Below are positions 9,424-18,799 of a stretch of 64,000 nucleotides of DNA, piece after piece. The notes beneath the pieces were generated by a model that had not been told where the DNA came from, made no database searches, and was given only the letters and a program-made list of their open reading frames with translations. Origin of the DNA: Trichomonas vaginalis G3 (Eukaryota > Parabasalia > Trichomonadida > Trichomonadidae); NCBI RefSeq assembly GCF_026262505.1, contig NC_067208.1, forward strand, positions 11,293,962 through 11,357,961. The letters run 5' to 3'. Within the stretch, counting starts at the first letter, position 1, and every line of letters starts with the position of its first letter. The position numbers and the translations under genes were made by a program.

Positions 9424-9955
9424 ACTTAATAAACAGATATTCTCCAGCATGTTTAGAATTATCGGTTATAAATGAAAATATTAATGGGTGTAAACCTATT
9501 TAATTCACTTAAATCTTGAGAGACTGACGCATAGAATATGATTTCAAGTTTGAATTAGTATTTATTTCATTTTTTTTATTTGTTATTTGTTCTGTTTCAT
9601 CTCATAGAGTTATTAGATTTTAAGTAAGGATATCGCTTTGTGGAAAAATTATATGCAAAAAGCTTTATCTAAATTCATAATTCATGTTATTTTTCACTTT
9701 TTAAACTTGATATTCATGATATTTTATATGGTTTTGCCTCTAGAAAAGTCGGAGTAGAAGGCGTGGGTCTTTTCTTAATTCGATGGAAAACTTTTTTAAA
9801 TTAGTTCTATAAAGTGACAGTATTAGCAAAACGGCATCCATATATTGAGTGAAATGTGAGACAAAATAAAAATATTTGAAATTTTTATTTTTTATTGAAA
9901 AGTGACACATTCAAAGGTTTGGCACTCATTTCACGATTCAAGTAAGTAGTTTCAA
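9424..9955. other. Spacer between beta-helix copies 2 and 3
   Basis: AT-rich with no gene seen. Two boxes of the AAAGTGACA type occur, at 9811-9819 and at 9898-9907, the second 48 bases before the ATG of copy 3. Confidence 0.5.
9898..9907 (+). promoter_or_regulatory. AAAAGTGNCA box before beta-helix copy 3
   Basis: AAAAGTGACA, 48 bases before the ATG at 9956. The start context AGTAGTTTCAAATG is identical to that of copy 2. Confidence 0.5.
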
Positions 9956-10834
9956 ATGACACTTAGATTCCAAAACTACAATAATGATGTTCAAGGAACT
10001 AATCATAATATTGAAGTATTTAGTTCTGTTTTTGAATACCAAATTACTTGTCCAATTTTTGTTGAGCAACAAATCGATTTATCTGTTATTACATGCTCCT
10101 TTGTTACATGTAGTAGTTCAAGAACCATGGATTTCATTTCAACAAGAACTCCATCTACTGTTGGCTTTGACGGCAAAATTTTTAAATTTGAATACATTTC
10201 AATTTATCATTGCTCATCAACGAACATTGGTACAACAGTTTCACGTTCTGATAAATTACAAACATATGACCACATTTCATGTGATTCCTGCTCAAAATCG
10301 ATTTCTGGATTAAATCCAAATAGCGGATCATGTAGTTTATCAGAAATTAATATTTCTAATTTTGTTGCAGCAAGAGGAAACGGGGTGATCTTTATTGGAA
10401 ATAATCCAATAGCATATAGAGCTTCACTTATTAACATCGTTAACAACTCTTTGCAATCTGCCTATTTCCCTAGTTCTAGAGACAAAGCCACAGAAAATAT
10501 AACAATTGATGCCAATTTTATAAACAATAAATGTAATACTTCATTATTGCACTTATGGCAAAATTCTCATTTGTATGAAAATTTATGTATTTTTCAAAAT
10601 ACATTCCCAACTTTAGTTACTGCAGATGATAGTGTTAGCCCTGTATATACTATAATAGATTCTTTAACAGATAATAGTACATTGTCGGATATTTTAGAAG
10701 TAACAGATTTTACAACGAACTTAGTTCCAGATTTCACTATTCTTTTCAGTCCAGTTCCAATATACATCTCAGTCTGTGTTTGTCAAACACGCTTTAATTT
10801 CATTCATTTTATTAATGTAATTATCATTTTATAA
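9956..10834 (+). CDS. Beta-helix-like repeat protein, copy 3
   Basis: An intact 292-residue paralogue, closest to copy 2 throughout and identical to it over the last part of the gene. The family features are present: MTLRFQNYNN start, TRTPSTVGFDG near residue 68, HISCDSCSKSISGLN near residue 105, GNGVIFIGNNP near residue 142, and the hydrophobic C-terminal end. It has the same predicted beta-helix character and the same lack of a clear signal peptide as copy 2. Co-oriented with its relatives and apparently transcribed from its own promoter. Confidence 0.65.
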   Translation: MTLRFQNYNNDVQGTNHNIEVFSSVFEYQITCPIFVEQQIDLSVITCSFVTCSSSRTMDFISTRTPSTVGFDGKIFKFEYISIYHCSSTNIGTTVSRSDKLQTYDHISCDSCSKSISGLNPNSGSCSLSEINISNFVAARGNGVIFIGNNPIAYRASLINIVNNSLQSAYFPSSRDKATENITIDANFINNKCNTSLLHLWQNSHLYENLCIFQNTFPTLVTADDSVSPVYTIIDSLTDNSTLSDILEVTDFTTNLVPDFTILFSPVPIYISVCVCQTRFNFIHFINVIIIL

Positions 10835-11042
10835 TCTTTTAAAAATTCCAATCTAATTTTGTGAGATTTCTACCTTGATATCATCACTTTTTGATACTTT
10901 ATTTTTCCGGGAGAGTTTTGCTTGAGGATTCTTCTGGCAGATTAAGCAATGACAATTAATGCTTTCGCCAAATCGAAGAACAATATGCATATTAGTTCTC
11001 TACAGAGTATAAAAAAGGTTAATCTATTCTATTAAATTTTTG

Positions 11043-11052
11043 AAAAGTGCCA
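11043..11052 (+). promoter_or_regulatory. AAAAGTGNCA box before beta-helix copy 4
   Basis: AAAAGTGCCA, 42 bases before the ATG at 11095, preceded by TTG as in copies 2 and 3 (TTGAAAAGTG). Confidence 0.5.
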
Positions 11053-11094
11053 GAATAAGATTTGTTGGTTTTCTCTTTGAATGAGTAGATTTAA

Positions 11095-11973
11095 ATGACA
11101 CTTCGATTCCAAAGCTACAATAATGATATTCAAGGAATAAATCATGACCTCGAAGTCTTTAGTTCTGTTTTCGAGAATCATAATACTTGTCCAATTTTTG
11201 TTGAACAACAAATCGATTTATCTGTTAAATCATGCATCTTTTCATCTTGTAATAGTTCCAGAACGATGAATTTTGTCAATACAAGAACTCCATCAACTGT
11301 TGGTTTTGACGGCAAAATTTTTAAATTTGAATTTAATTCAATTTTTAATTGCTCTTCAACTAACATTGGAATTACCGTCTCTCGTTCTGATAGCATGCAA
11401 ATATATGATCATATTTCTTGTGATTCCTGTAAAAATTCCAATTCTGGATTGAATCCGAACTTCGGATCAACTCAAATGACAGAAATTAATGTAAGCAATT
11501 ACAACTCTCCTCTAGGAAATGGAGCTATTTTTGTCGGAAACAATCCAATTCTGTACAGAGTTTCAAACTCTAATTTGATAAACAACTCATTAATGAGTAC
11601 TTATTTCATGGCTTCAAGAGAAAATGCCAAATTAAATCTGACAATAAATGTCAATTTCGTTCAAAATAAATGCAAAACTGCTTTGTTAAACATGGTGCGA
11701 TATGCCCATTTATACCAAAATATATGCATTTTTCAAAATTCTTTTCCAACTCTACTGATCATTGATGATAGTATTACTACAACATCCCATATTTTAAGTT
11801 CTAAAACTGATAACACTACACTTTCAAATTCTTTAGAAGTTACCGACTTTACGACAAATTTAATTTCTGATTTTACAATTCTCTTTAGTCCCGTTCCTAT
11901 TTTTATATCAGCATGCGCAAATCAGAATAGATTGATGTTCCTTCTATTTATTACCCCTATGATAATCATGTAA
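11095..11973 (+). CDS. Beta-helix-like repeat protein, copy 4
   Basis: An intact paralogue with the same length as copies 2 and 3 (292 residues) but more diverged, for example SYNNDIQGINHDLEV near the start and MFLLFITPMIIM at the end. It keeps the Cys/Ser/Asn strand pattern, TRTPSTVGFDG and GNGAIFVGNNP. Equal length without indels among copies 2-4 argues that the fold is under constraint. No catalytic residues are evident. A surface or adhesion role is inferred from the family style only. Confidence 0.65.
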   Translation: MTLRFQSYNNDIQGINHDLEVFSSVFENHNTCPIFVEQQIDLSVKSCIFSSCNSSRTMNFVNTRTPSTVGFDGKIFKFEFNSIFNCSSTNIGITVSRSDSMQIYDHISCDSCKNSNSGLNPNFGSTQMTEINVSNYNSPLGNGAIFVGNNPILYRVSNSNLINNSLMSTYFMASRENAKLNLTINVNFVQNKCKTALLNMVRYAHLYQNICIFQNSFPTLLIIDDSITTTSHILSSKTDNTTLSNSLEVTDFTTNLISDFTILFSPVPIFISACANQNRLMFLLFITPMIIM

Positions 11974-12328
11974 TTTACTATAATATCAAATCATTTAAAA
12001 ATTTAATTAACTAGTTAATTTCTAAAACATATTTTCATTTATTTTAAAGGGTGAACTTACGCCCATCTGACTTGCGTGAAGCACGTTGAAATTCAACCTT
12101 AAACATCTGAATTGAAGGCCCTGTCGCAGGGGAGTAAGTGCACCCTTAAAGCTTTTTAATACTAGTTGCAAAAATTGAATTCATTCCATTCTTATCACGA
12201 TCATTAGGAAGCAAATTATAGAATAACATTGAACGTGCAGACATTACAATACAACTTTTTGACTTTCAAGGGTCGAGCAATAAATATATAAAAATAAAAA
12301 ATGTATTAGAAGTAATTTTTAATTTTAG
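11974..12328. other. Spacer with a small hairpin element
   Basis: Between the end of copy 4 and the convergent gene at 12329. Apart from the 101-base hairpin at 12047-12147, it is plain AT-rich sequence. Confidence 0.5.
12047..12147. repeat. 101-base hairpin with 18-base arms
   Basis: Left arm AAGGGTGAACTTACGCCC (12047-12064) pairs with right arm GGGAGTAAGTGCACCCTT (12130-12147), 16 of 18 positions. The inside is relatively GC-rich for this genome. It could be a tiny MITE-like element or a structured RNA. No clear target-site duplication was seen at its edges. Confidence 0.5.
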
Positions 12329-14260
12329 TTAGCAAATGTAGCAGCGACCAATATTCCTATCTTTGTATTCTTCAAGAACTTTCTTTCTTTTGTGATTAAA
12401 CTTCAAACTTCTGTCTTTTCCAGCAACGAAGTCCATCTGCTCAATTTCAGATTCTCCTTTACTATTAATGAATTCATCCAAATTCTGCATATTATTTCTA
12501 TTTATTATTGTTGATTCAAGCTGATTATCATTACTATGCAAAGGAATACTTTGGAGTATCTCAAGTTCTTTGTCTCTCTTCTTCTGAAGTTCTTCTATTT
12601 GTTCAGTAGTACCTGTAGATTTTTCTTGACTTTCATTCTTTGTTTGATGTTTGTCACTTTTTTGTTGATTTTGAGGATTTTTCAAGAGTTTATCCTCAAC
12701 GAAATCATCAATAGCTTTCTTCAATTGATCATCTTTAAGCTGCCCATCTTTAACAAAATTATCAAGTAACTTATTAACATCATTTTCATTTTTATTTGAA
12801 TTCTTTGATTTTTGTTTATTTTCATTCAAATTTTGATGTCCGTCACTTTTTTGTTTATTCAAATTTTGATGCGTGTCACTTTTTTGTTCATTCATTAATT
12901 TTTTAACACATTTTTGCAAGTCTTGTTTAAACATTTCTTTAAGTCTGTAGTTATCAGGGAACTTAGGTTGATGCAACATCTCAGCCAAAGTATTGTATTT
13001 ATCAATAAGATTTTCGTATTCATTTATTCCTTCCAAACATTTATCCATTTGATTTGCTTTCATGTCTCTTCCCATCTGTTCAATAATTTGTGATAATCTA
13101 ATAGTTATAATATCAAATGGGTCTTGGCTATCAAAATAATCTCCAGAGGATTCGAAACAATCAAAATGATTCCAGAAAATGTATAAACATGAAAAAGAAA
13201 TTAAACAAATTATAACTTCTAATTCCATTGTCAAATAAAAACGTGTTAAATGGAATACAACAGCAAGTATATCTAACATTAATACATTATATAACAAAAC
13301 AGTTATCTTGTTAAGAATTATATTTAATTGATCACATTTTGGCTTCATTTTTTCATTGTTTTTGTGTATATCCGATATCAAATCAAATATAATACGATTA
13401 GTTTTCATGTAGAAACTGCATACAATGATAGGAAGGACTTCAACAATGAACATTACGTAATACATGTATCCATTCAAATAAGCTCTGAAGTATTTGGTCG
13501 CGGAGTATCCAGCAAATGCTAAGTTGGCTAATAGTTTTTGAAAAGATGCGTTATTTAAATCGATTAAACTCATTCCGTTGATTGTATACATTATTGGTAT
13601 AAAAACGAAAGTATTACCAACAAAATTGACAATCTCGACAATGCGCTGTATATTTGGACTAATATTTAATGCAAAACTTAAATTTGTCCAGTAAATCACA
13701 GAAATTAGGCTTGTAATACTTTTAAGGAAGCTTCCGAACATAAAAGAATCGAATAAATCAACATTTGTACATTTTTTTGCTTGGGTTCTGTAATACCAAG
13801 AAATTGTGATCAAAAATTCGACAATACAGCTAAATGTTGCAACATATACGTTATTCTTTTCTCGATAGTCAACATAAGTGTTCGGATTCTCGTAAAAGAC
13901 GACATAGTCTAACGAAATATTGTTGCAGTTTATAATTATAGGATAATAAATCTCAGGATCTTGAATATGTATAAGCAAACTATTACCTTGTATAGTATCG
14001 TAAGTATGCGAGATAAATTTAGTTGAAGTATTTTTATTGCAATATTTTTGGAATGTATCAATTTGTTTACGTTTCTTATCATACTGTAGCTTGTTCATTA
14101 GGATCGCTTTGGTACCTGTAATATTCGGAGCATCAACGACTAATTTAAATTTTCCTTGGTTTTCAAAGCCAAAGTCTAACAGAACTTCAGCCTTAGTATT
14201 GGGCTTCATATTGCCTTCGGAAACAGTCGACGCAGATAAAAGAGAATATAAAAACAACAT
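12329..14260 (-). CDS. Seven-membrane-segment protein with luminal/extracellular domain (GOST/GPCR-like layout)
   Basis: About 643 residues from the first true ATG (14258-14260). Order: a hydrophobic N-terminal signal (MLFLYSLLSASTVSEG); a soluble domain to about residue 135; then about seven hydrophobic segments between residues 140 and 375 (for example CIVEFLITISWYY, GNTFVFIPIMYTI, VMFIVEVLPIIVCSFY, VIICLISFSCLYIFW). A long hydrophilic tail (400-643) is rich in Lys, Asn and Gln with short tandem repeats of the type NKQKSD/DTHQNLN, and ends in GRCYIC. Signal peptide plus ectodomain plus seven segments is the layout of the Lung 7-TM/GOST and Wntless-like families, which act in Golgi traffic or signalling. 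Family assignment rests on layout, not on sequence motifs. Confidence 0.6.
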   Translation of the reverse strand: MLFLYSLLSASTVSEGNMKPNTKAEVLLDFGFENQGKFKLVVDAPNITGTKAILMNKLQYDKKRKQIDTFQKYCNKNTSTKFISHTYDTIQGNSLLIHIQDPEIYYPIIINCNNISLDYVVFYENPNTYVDYREKNNVYVATFSCIVEFLITISWYYRTQAKKCTNVDLFDSFMFGSFLKSITSLISVIYWTNLSFALNISPNIQRIVEIVNFVGNTFVFIPIMYTINGMSLIDLNNASFQKLLANLAFAGYSATKYFRAYLNGYMYYVMFIVEVLPIIVCSFYMKTNRIIFDLISDIHKNNEKMKPKCDQLNIILNKITVLLYNVLMLDILAVVFHLTRFYLTMELEVIICLISFSCLYIFWNHFDCFESSGDYFDSQDPFDIITIRLSQIIEQMGRDMKANQMDKCLEGINEYENLIDKYNTLAEMLHQPKFPDNYRLKEMFKQDLQKCVKKLMNEQKSDTHQNLNKQKSDGHQNLNENKQKSKNSNKNENDVNKLLDNFVKDGQLKDDQLKKAIDDFVEDKLLKNPQNQQKSDKHQTKNESQEKSTGTTEQIEELQKKRDKELEILQSIPLHSNDNQLESTIINRNNMQNLDEFINSKGESEIEQMDFVAGKDRSLKFNHKRKKVLEEYKDRNIGRCYIC

Positions 14261-14673
14261 TTTCAAAAAATGGAAAATTTTAAAAAAATTTTTCTCAAAT
14301 GATGAAAAAAATACATACCATTGGCATTGTTAAAATTCGATAACTTTAAATTATAATTTTGAGGCCGTTATTTCTGAAATAAAAAATTATTTCATAATGA
14401 AACCAAGTTTTTTATCTTTGTGTATATCTAAAATAAAGATCCATCGTTAGTATTTTAGTTTTATTAGTATTTCTTTCAATAATCATATTGAAATTTATAA
14501 ATCTTGTTTAATTTACTAACACTTTCGATAAAGTATTGTCAGAAAGATACTGATCCTTAAGGGATGTTAAAGGACATACACAAATTCGGAAATAAAACTG
14601 AATAGAAATCGATTTTAATAAAAACTAAAAATATCAAAACAAAAAAGATGAAATAATAAATAAAAACTATGAA
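14261..14673. other. Spacer between two minus-strand genes
   Basis: About 410 AT-rich bases; it must hold the promoter of the membrane protein and the 3' end of the coiled-coil gene. No further feature was recognised. Confidence 0.4.
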
Positions 14674-17274
14674 TTATTTGATTGGTGTGAATTTGGTTGC
14701 CTCATTTTGGAAATAATTGAGCTTCTCAAGATCACTTTTGATCATTGTTAGAAGCTGCTTGAATGATTCTTCTCCAAATTCTCCGCCATCGATATCATAA
14801 AATCCGTTGAATTTACTGTAAGAATATTCAAGAAATTCATTGATCTTCTTATCAGCGCTATCTTTTGCCTCTTTAACTGCTTTCTGTATCTTAGCTTCAT
14901 ATACCATAGTTTGTGCTGCAAGTTGTCCACTTATTTGCTGACGTTCCTTTCCTATTTGGTTCTTCATTACGTTGAATTCGCTTTGAAGTTTCTTCTGAGA
15001 ATTTGCTAAATTCTCATTTTCAGTCTTTAATACTTTGTTTTCATTTTCACATTGGTTAAGTTGCTGACTAAGCTTTTCTATGGAATTGTTTGATTGTTGA
15101 ACTTTTTCTTTAAGCTGTTCAATGACTTGATTCATATTCTGTTTAATTAATTCAAAGCCAGCATTCATTTCGTTTATTGTACTTTGATGCTGTTGTTCGA
15201 GTAATTTCTGATTTCTTCTTTGTTTCTTTCTCTTTTCTTCTGTCTTCTGAACGATTGCTCCAATTTGATCTTGGAGATTTCCAATTTCACGTCTAAATTG
15301 CTCTTCTTGCTTCTTGATTTGTTTGTTCTTCTGGAGAATAGCTGATGCATTGTCAATTTGTGTCTGTTTGAGAATAGTATTAAGTTGTTCAATCTCTTCT
15401 ACCTTAGATTTAACAGCTTCTTCGATGTTTTGAGCTAATTGATTGTTAAATTGTTCAATCAACTCTGATTTTTCATGTTCTTTAGCTTCGATATCATTCT
15501 GTGCAACTTGTAACTTCATATTTGCTACATCAAGTTCGGATTTCAAATTATCAACTTGAATTTGAAGTTGTTTGATCTGCGCTTTCTGTTCAATGTCAGC
15601 CTTTTGAAGTTCCATTTGTGAGTTTAATGATTTCTTGGCCTTTGATTTGTAGTTGTTTAATTGCTTAGTGATGTCTTCTACTTGTTGTTGTAATTGCTGG
15701 TTTTCAATTATATTTTGCTCCATTTTATCTTTCTTCTCTTCTTCTGTAACGGAATCTTCTGAAGAATGTTTCTCTTGAAGAGTTGTATATTTCAATAATT
15801 CATTTTGAAGAACTTCATTGGACAAAAATTGTGCAGTAAGAATAGCAAATGTTGGTCCAGATTGTTCTGCAATTGATTGAATTTCTTTCTTCTTCTTTGC
15901 AACATCGTTTGTAAAGAAGAAATCATCCGAAATAAAATGATTATCTCTCATGACTTTTTCTCTGATAAGAGGATCAATTTCAGAACATTTTTGTGTCATG
16001 AATGTAATGAGTTTATCATCATTTTCGCAATTTGCGGCTTGATTAACATTAGTTTCTGAAAGAGTGAGCAATTTGAAATCTTTTAAGATTGATTGCAATA
16101 TCTGTCTAAACAACTCTGCCTTTTCTTCATTCTTATGCGATTTTTCTTTAATTTCATCTTGCGAAATTTTGAGATTTCTGAGTTCTGTTTCAACTTGAGA
16201 TAAATAAACAGCAACATCATTAAATATCTTCTGAACTCGTTGCATAGGTTGTAATTGAGTTGTTTTCAATACTGTTTCGCAATCAGATTTCAATTCTCCT
16301 TCAAATGGAATTTCAAGAGAAGAAGTATCGTATGCTTTAGCTGCATCTTTAGCAGATTTTTGTTCAAGCTTATTCTGAAGAGAATGGATCTCTTTTTGAA
16401 GAGATTCAATTCTCATTTCCGAAACTGTTAAGATTGTTGATTGTTTTTGAAGTAATTCGACAAATTTCTGTTTATCTTTAGCTAATTTCTCGATTTCTGC
16501 CTCTTGCTCATTAAGATTCTCTTCAATCTGAGATAAAGCACTTTCTTTTGTTGTTAATGTATTTCTGAGACTAAGTATTTGAGATTTTAAGTCATCAATG
16601 AATTTATTTTGATACTCAATCTTAGATTTATGCGTTTCAATATCTTTAATCGCGTCAGATTTTTCGGATTGCTCTTTTTTGAGTGCAATTGCATTTTGAT
16701 CTAAATCCTTTTGTAAAGATGCTATTGCTGCTGTCATATCTTGGCTCTTTGATTGAAGTTTCTTCTTGTAAAGTTTGAATTTTTCAACTTGATTAAGAAG
16801 AGTCTCAATAGCGATATCTTTATCATCAAGTTCTTTTCTTAATGCTCTCTTTTCAATACGTAACTTATTTTTCTGCCCGCTCAAAGAATCAAGCTCATTT
16901 TCGAGTTGTGATTTCGTAACTTGAAGTTCAGTGATTTCTTGTTTTAATTTCTTTATTTCGTTTTCATTGTTTGTTGAAATATCTTTAATTTGTTGCGTTA
17001 ATTGCGTATTTTTATCTTTCTCTTCTTTCAATTGTGTTTTGAGCTGCTGATTTTGAGTAGATATCGCTTGCCTTGAATTTACAGTATCTAACGCTTCTTT
17101 TAATTGATTTTTTAATCCATCAATAGAAGTTTGAAGGTTTGAATTTATTTCTTGAAGTCGTGTATTTTGTAATTGAAGATTTTGAATGTCGCACTCATTA
17201 CTAGCTTCCTCTTCTTGTGTTTGTTTATCTGCTTCTTCTTCATTAAAGCATGAATCTAAGTCAATTTCTTCCAT
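14674..17274 (-). CDS. Large coiled-coil protein
   Basis: 866 residues, almost entirely Gln/Glu/Lys/Leu heptad sequence from residue 25 to 300 and from 510 to 800, with a less regular, more hydrophobic segment around 310-500 (for example SLEIPFEGELKSDCETVLKTT and GPTFAILTAQFLSNEVLQ). A compact C-terminus contains FLEYSYSKFNGFYDIDGGEF. It starts at a clear ATG with an acidic head (MEEIDLDSCFNEEEAD). This is a rod-shaped structural or tethering protein, such as a golgin, basal-body or cytoskeletal component; the sequence does not decide which. No motor or kinase domain is present. Confidence 0.7.
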   Translation of the reverse strand: MEEIDLDSCFNEEEADKQTQEEEASNECDIQNLQLQNTRLQEINSNLQTSIDGLKNQLKEALDTVNSRQAISTQNQQLKTQLKEEKDKNTQLTQQIKDISTNNENEIKKLKQEITELQVTKSQLENELDSLSGQKNKLRIEKRALRKELDDKDIAIETLLNQVEKFKLYKKKLQSKSQDMTAAIASLQKDLDQNAIALKKEQSEKSDAIKDIETHKSKIEYQNKFIDDLKSQILSLRNTLTTKESALSQIEENLNEQEAEIEKLAKDKQKFVELLQKQSTILTVSEMRIESLQKEIHSLQNKLEQKSAKDAAKAYDTSSLEIPFEGELKSDCETVLKTTQLQPMQRVQKIFNDVAVYLSQVETELRNLKISQDEIKEKSHKNEEKAELFRQILQSILKDFKLLTLSETNVNQAANCENDDKLITFMTQKCSEIDPLIREKVMRDNHFISDDFFFTNDVAKKKKEIQSIAEQSGPTFAILTAQFLSNEVLQNELLKYTTLQEKHSSEDSVTEEEKKDKMEQNIIENQQLQQQVEDITKQLNNYKSKAKKSLNSQMELQKADIEQKAQIKQLQIQVDNLKSELDVANMKLQVAQNDIEAKEHEKSELIEQFNNQLAQNIEEAVKSKVEEIEQLNTILKQTQIDNASAILQKNKQIKKQEEQFRREIGNLQDQIGAIVQKTEEKRKKQRRNQKLLEQQHQSTINEMNAGFELIKQNMNQVIEQLKEKVQQSNNSIEKLSQQLNQCENENKVLKTENENLANSQKKLQSEFNVMKNQIGKERQQISGQLAAQTMVYEAKIQKAVKEAKDSADKKINEFLEYSYSKFNGFYDIDGGEFGEESFKQLLTMIKSDLEKLNYFQNEATKFTPIK

Positions 17275-17814
17275 ATTATTTTTATTGAGCGGTGAACGTT
17301 TAAATTTTTATTGTGTTTTACTTAAGCTTTTACTCAAGCAAAATTAGCAAGTACACACATTTTTATTGGATTTTCATATGAAAATCAATGCTTTATTGCT
17401 TTTAATTAATTCAAATGCTGCAGCATATTGAAACCATTGGTAATTGATTATGAAATTGCTTTTCTCTCATATTGTTATTGGTTCCAATATAGGAATAACG
17501 CACAGGCTAAAATGATAACATACATTTTGATTCGAATCTGAGATATTATAAAGAAATTCCATTGCGTAATTCATAAAAAATTCATTGCTATTATGTTAAT
17601 ATAGCTATTATTTAAATTTAATCAGTTCAGAAATTATGGAAGATTGGGGATGAAAAGAAAAGTGTTAATTTCTATTAGCGACGATTCCAACCATAAAGTA
17701 ATGATATTTTTGAGCGAGATTTATGGAAAATAAGAAATTCGAAAAAACGTTATTTGGGTAAGCACATCCAAAATAAATATAATACTTTTTAGTAGGAGTA
17801 AGAACATTAATTTT
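17275..17814. other. Spacer between coiled-coil gene and Myb gene
   Basis: 540 AT-rich bases with no supported gene or repeat. Confidence 0.4.
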
Positions 17815-18690
17815 TCATTTAAAGATATTGGCTTCGCCAAAATCTTGTTTCATGGGAGTAGTAGGAGAGAGCAGGAAATTCGATCCAGGTGTAATTGGCG
17901 ACATCAAACCGCCAAAAGCACCAGGGGTCGTTTGAAATCCTGGCATCGGTGAAGTAGGCGAGAATATTGTACCATCTCCACCAGTAAACGAAGGCGTTGT
18001 GGAAGTAAACGGAGTAAATGGAATTGATGGTGATATTAAGTTTGTATCCAAAGATGGTGTTGGTTGCAATTGGTTTGCTGGCTGAGGTGGAGGAATTTCC
18101 AAGGCCGGAGGTTTTGGTGGAGCTGTTGTAAGAATTGGCGGTGGCCTTTCTTTCTGTGATTTACTTGTTTTATGCGCTCTTTTTGATGAATCTGGGAGTA
18201 AATATTCGTTACCATTAGCATCTTTTTGAATTCTCTTTGAGATTGAAGAATTCCATCTGTTTTTAACTGCATTATCTGTTCTACCAGGTATCATTTTAGC
18301 AATTAGAGACCACTTAGGTCCTAAAGATTGATGTTGTGTATAAATCGTATTATCTTCTTCTGGAGTCCAGGCTTGCTTAACAACGTTCGGATCTAAGTGA
18401 TTAAACCATCTTTCGCGACATTGCTTTGAAGAGCGTTGTGGGATTAATTGTGTAATTCTAGGCCAGCTGCGCGGACCGTTCTTTGCAACAAACTCGATAA
18501 TTAAAGCATCTTCGTCAGGTGTAAATGGTCCTTTTGTAATATTTGGGTCAATGCATTTTTCCCATCTGGCTGCGACTTGAGAAGCTGTGCGTCCTGGTAT
18601 AAACGTAGCAATTAGGGCCCATTGCTTCCCATGGGTGGCGACCATTGATCTCAGGGTTTCATCCTCCTGATCGTTCCAATTTCGCCCCAT
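17815..18690 (-). CDS. Three-repeat Myb transcription factor
   Basis: The first true ATG is at 18688-18690, giving MGRNWNDQEDETL and about 291 residues. Three Myb repeats follow directly: R1 (NWNDQEDE...PGRTASQVAARWEKCID), R2 (PFTPDEDALIIEF...RSSKQCRERWFNHLDP) and R3 (AWTPEEDNTIYTQ...PGRTDNAVKNRWNSSI), each with the regularly spaced Trp residues. This is the c-Myb type of DNA-binding domain, which binds AACNG-like sites. After residue 160 comes a Pro/Thr/Ser-rich region with several S/T-P sites, as in c-Myb-like regulators controlled by proline-directed kinases. Trichomonads have expanded Myb families; a full 3R protein is the form linked to cell-cycle genes in other eukaryotes. Confidence 0.85.
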   Translation of the reverse strand: MGRNWNDQEDETLRSMVATHGKQWALIATFIPGRTASQVAARWEKCIDPNITKGPFTPDEDALIIEFVAKNGPRSWPRITQLIPQRSSKQCRERWFNHLDPNVVKQAWTPEEDNTIYTQHQSLGPKWSLIAKMIPGRTDNAVKNRWNSSISKRIQKDANGNEYLLPDSSKRAHKTSKSQKERPPPILTTAPPKPPALEIPPPQPANQLQPTPSLDTNLISPSIPFTPFTSTTPSFTGGDGTIFSPTSPMPGFQTTPGAFGGLMSPITPGSNFLLSPTTPMKQDFGEANIFK

Positions 18691-18765
18691 TAAAAATTTT
18701 GAATACTTGCCCGCCAAAAATTTCTCTAATGTCTTTTGCGTTTTTCAATTCGAAATCTGCTGTAA

Positions 18766-18782
18766 TAAGGGTTTCGTTTTGC
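18766..18782 (-). promoter_or_regulatory. 17-base element shared with 19803-19819
   Basis: On the minus strand this reads GCAAAACGAAACCCTTA, 76 bases upstream of the Myb ATG. An exact copy lies on the plus strand at 19803-19819. A 17-base exact match a kilobase away in non-coding DNA is unlikely by chance, even in AT-rich sequence, given its C content. A regulatory site or a small duplicated patch is possible. Confidence 0.35.
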
Positions 18783-18789
18783 TAAAATT

Positions 18790-18799
18790 GTCACTTTTA
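18790..18799 (-). promoter_or_regulatory. AAAAGTGACA box upstream of Myb gene
   Basis: On the minus strand this reads AAAAGTGACA, 99 bases before the Myb ATG. It is the same word found before the beta-helix genes, but at twice the distance, so its relevance here is less sure. Confidence 0.3.
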
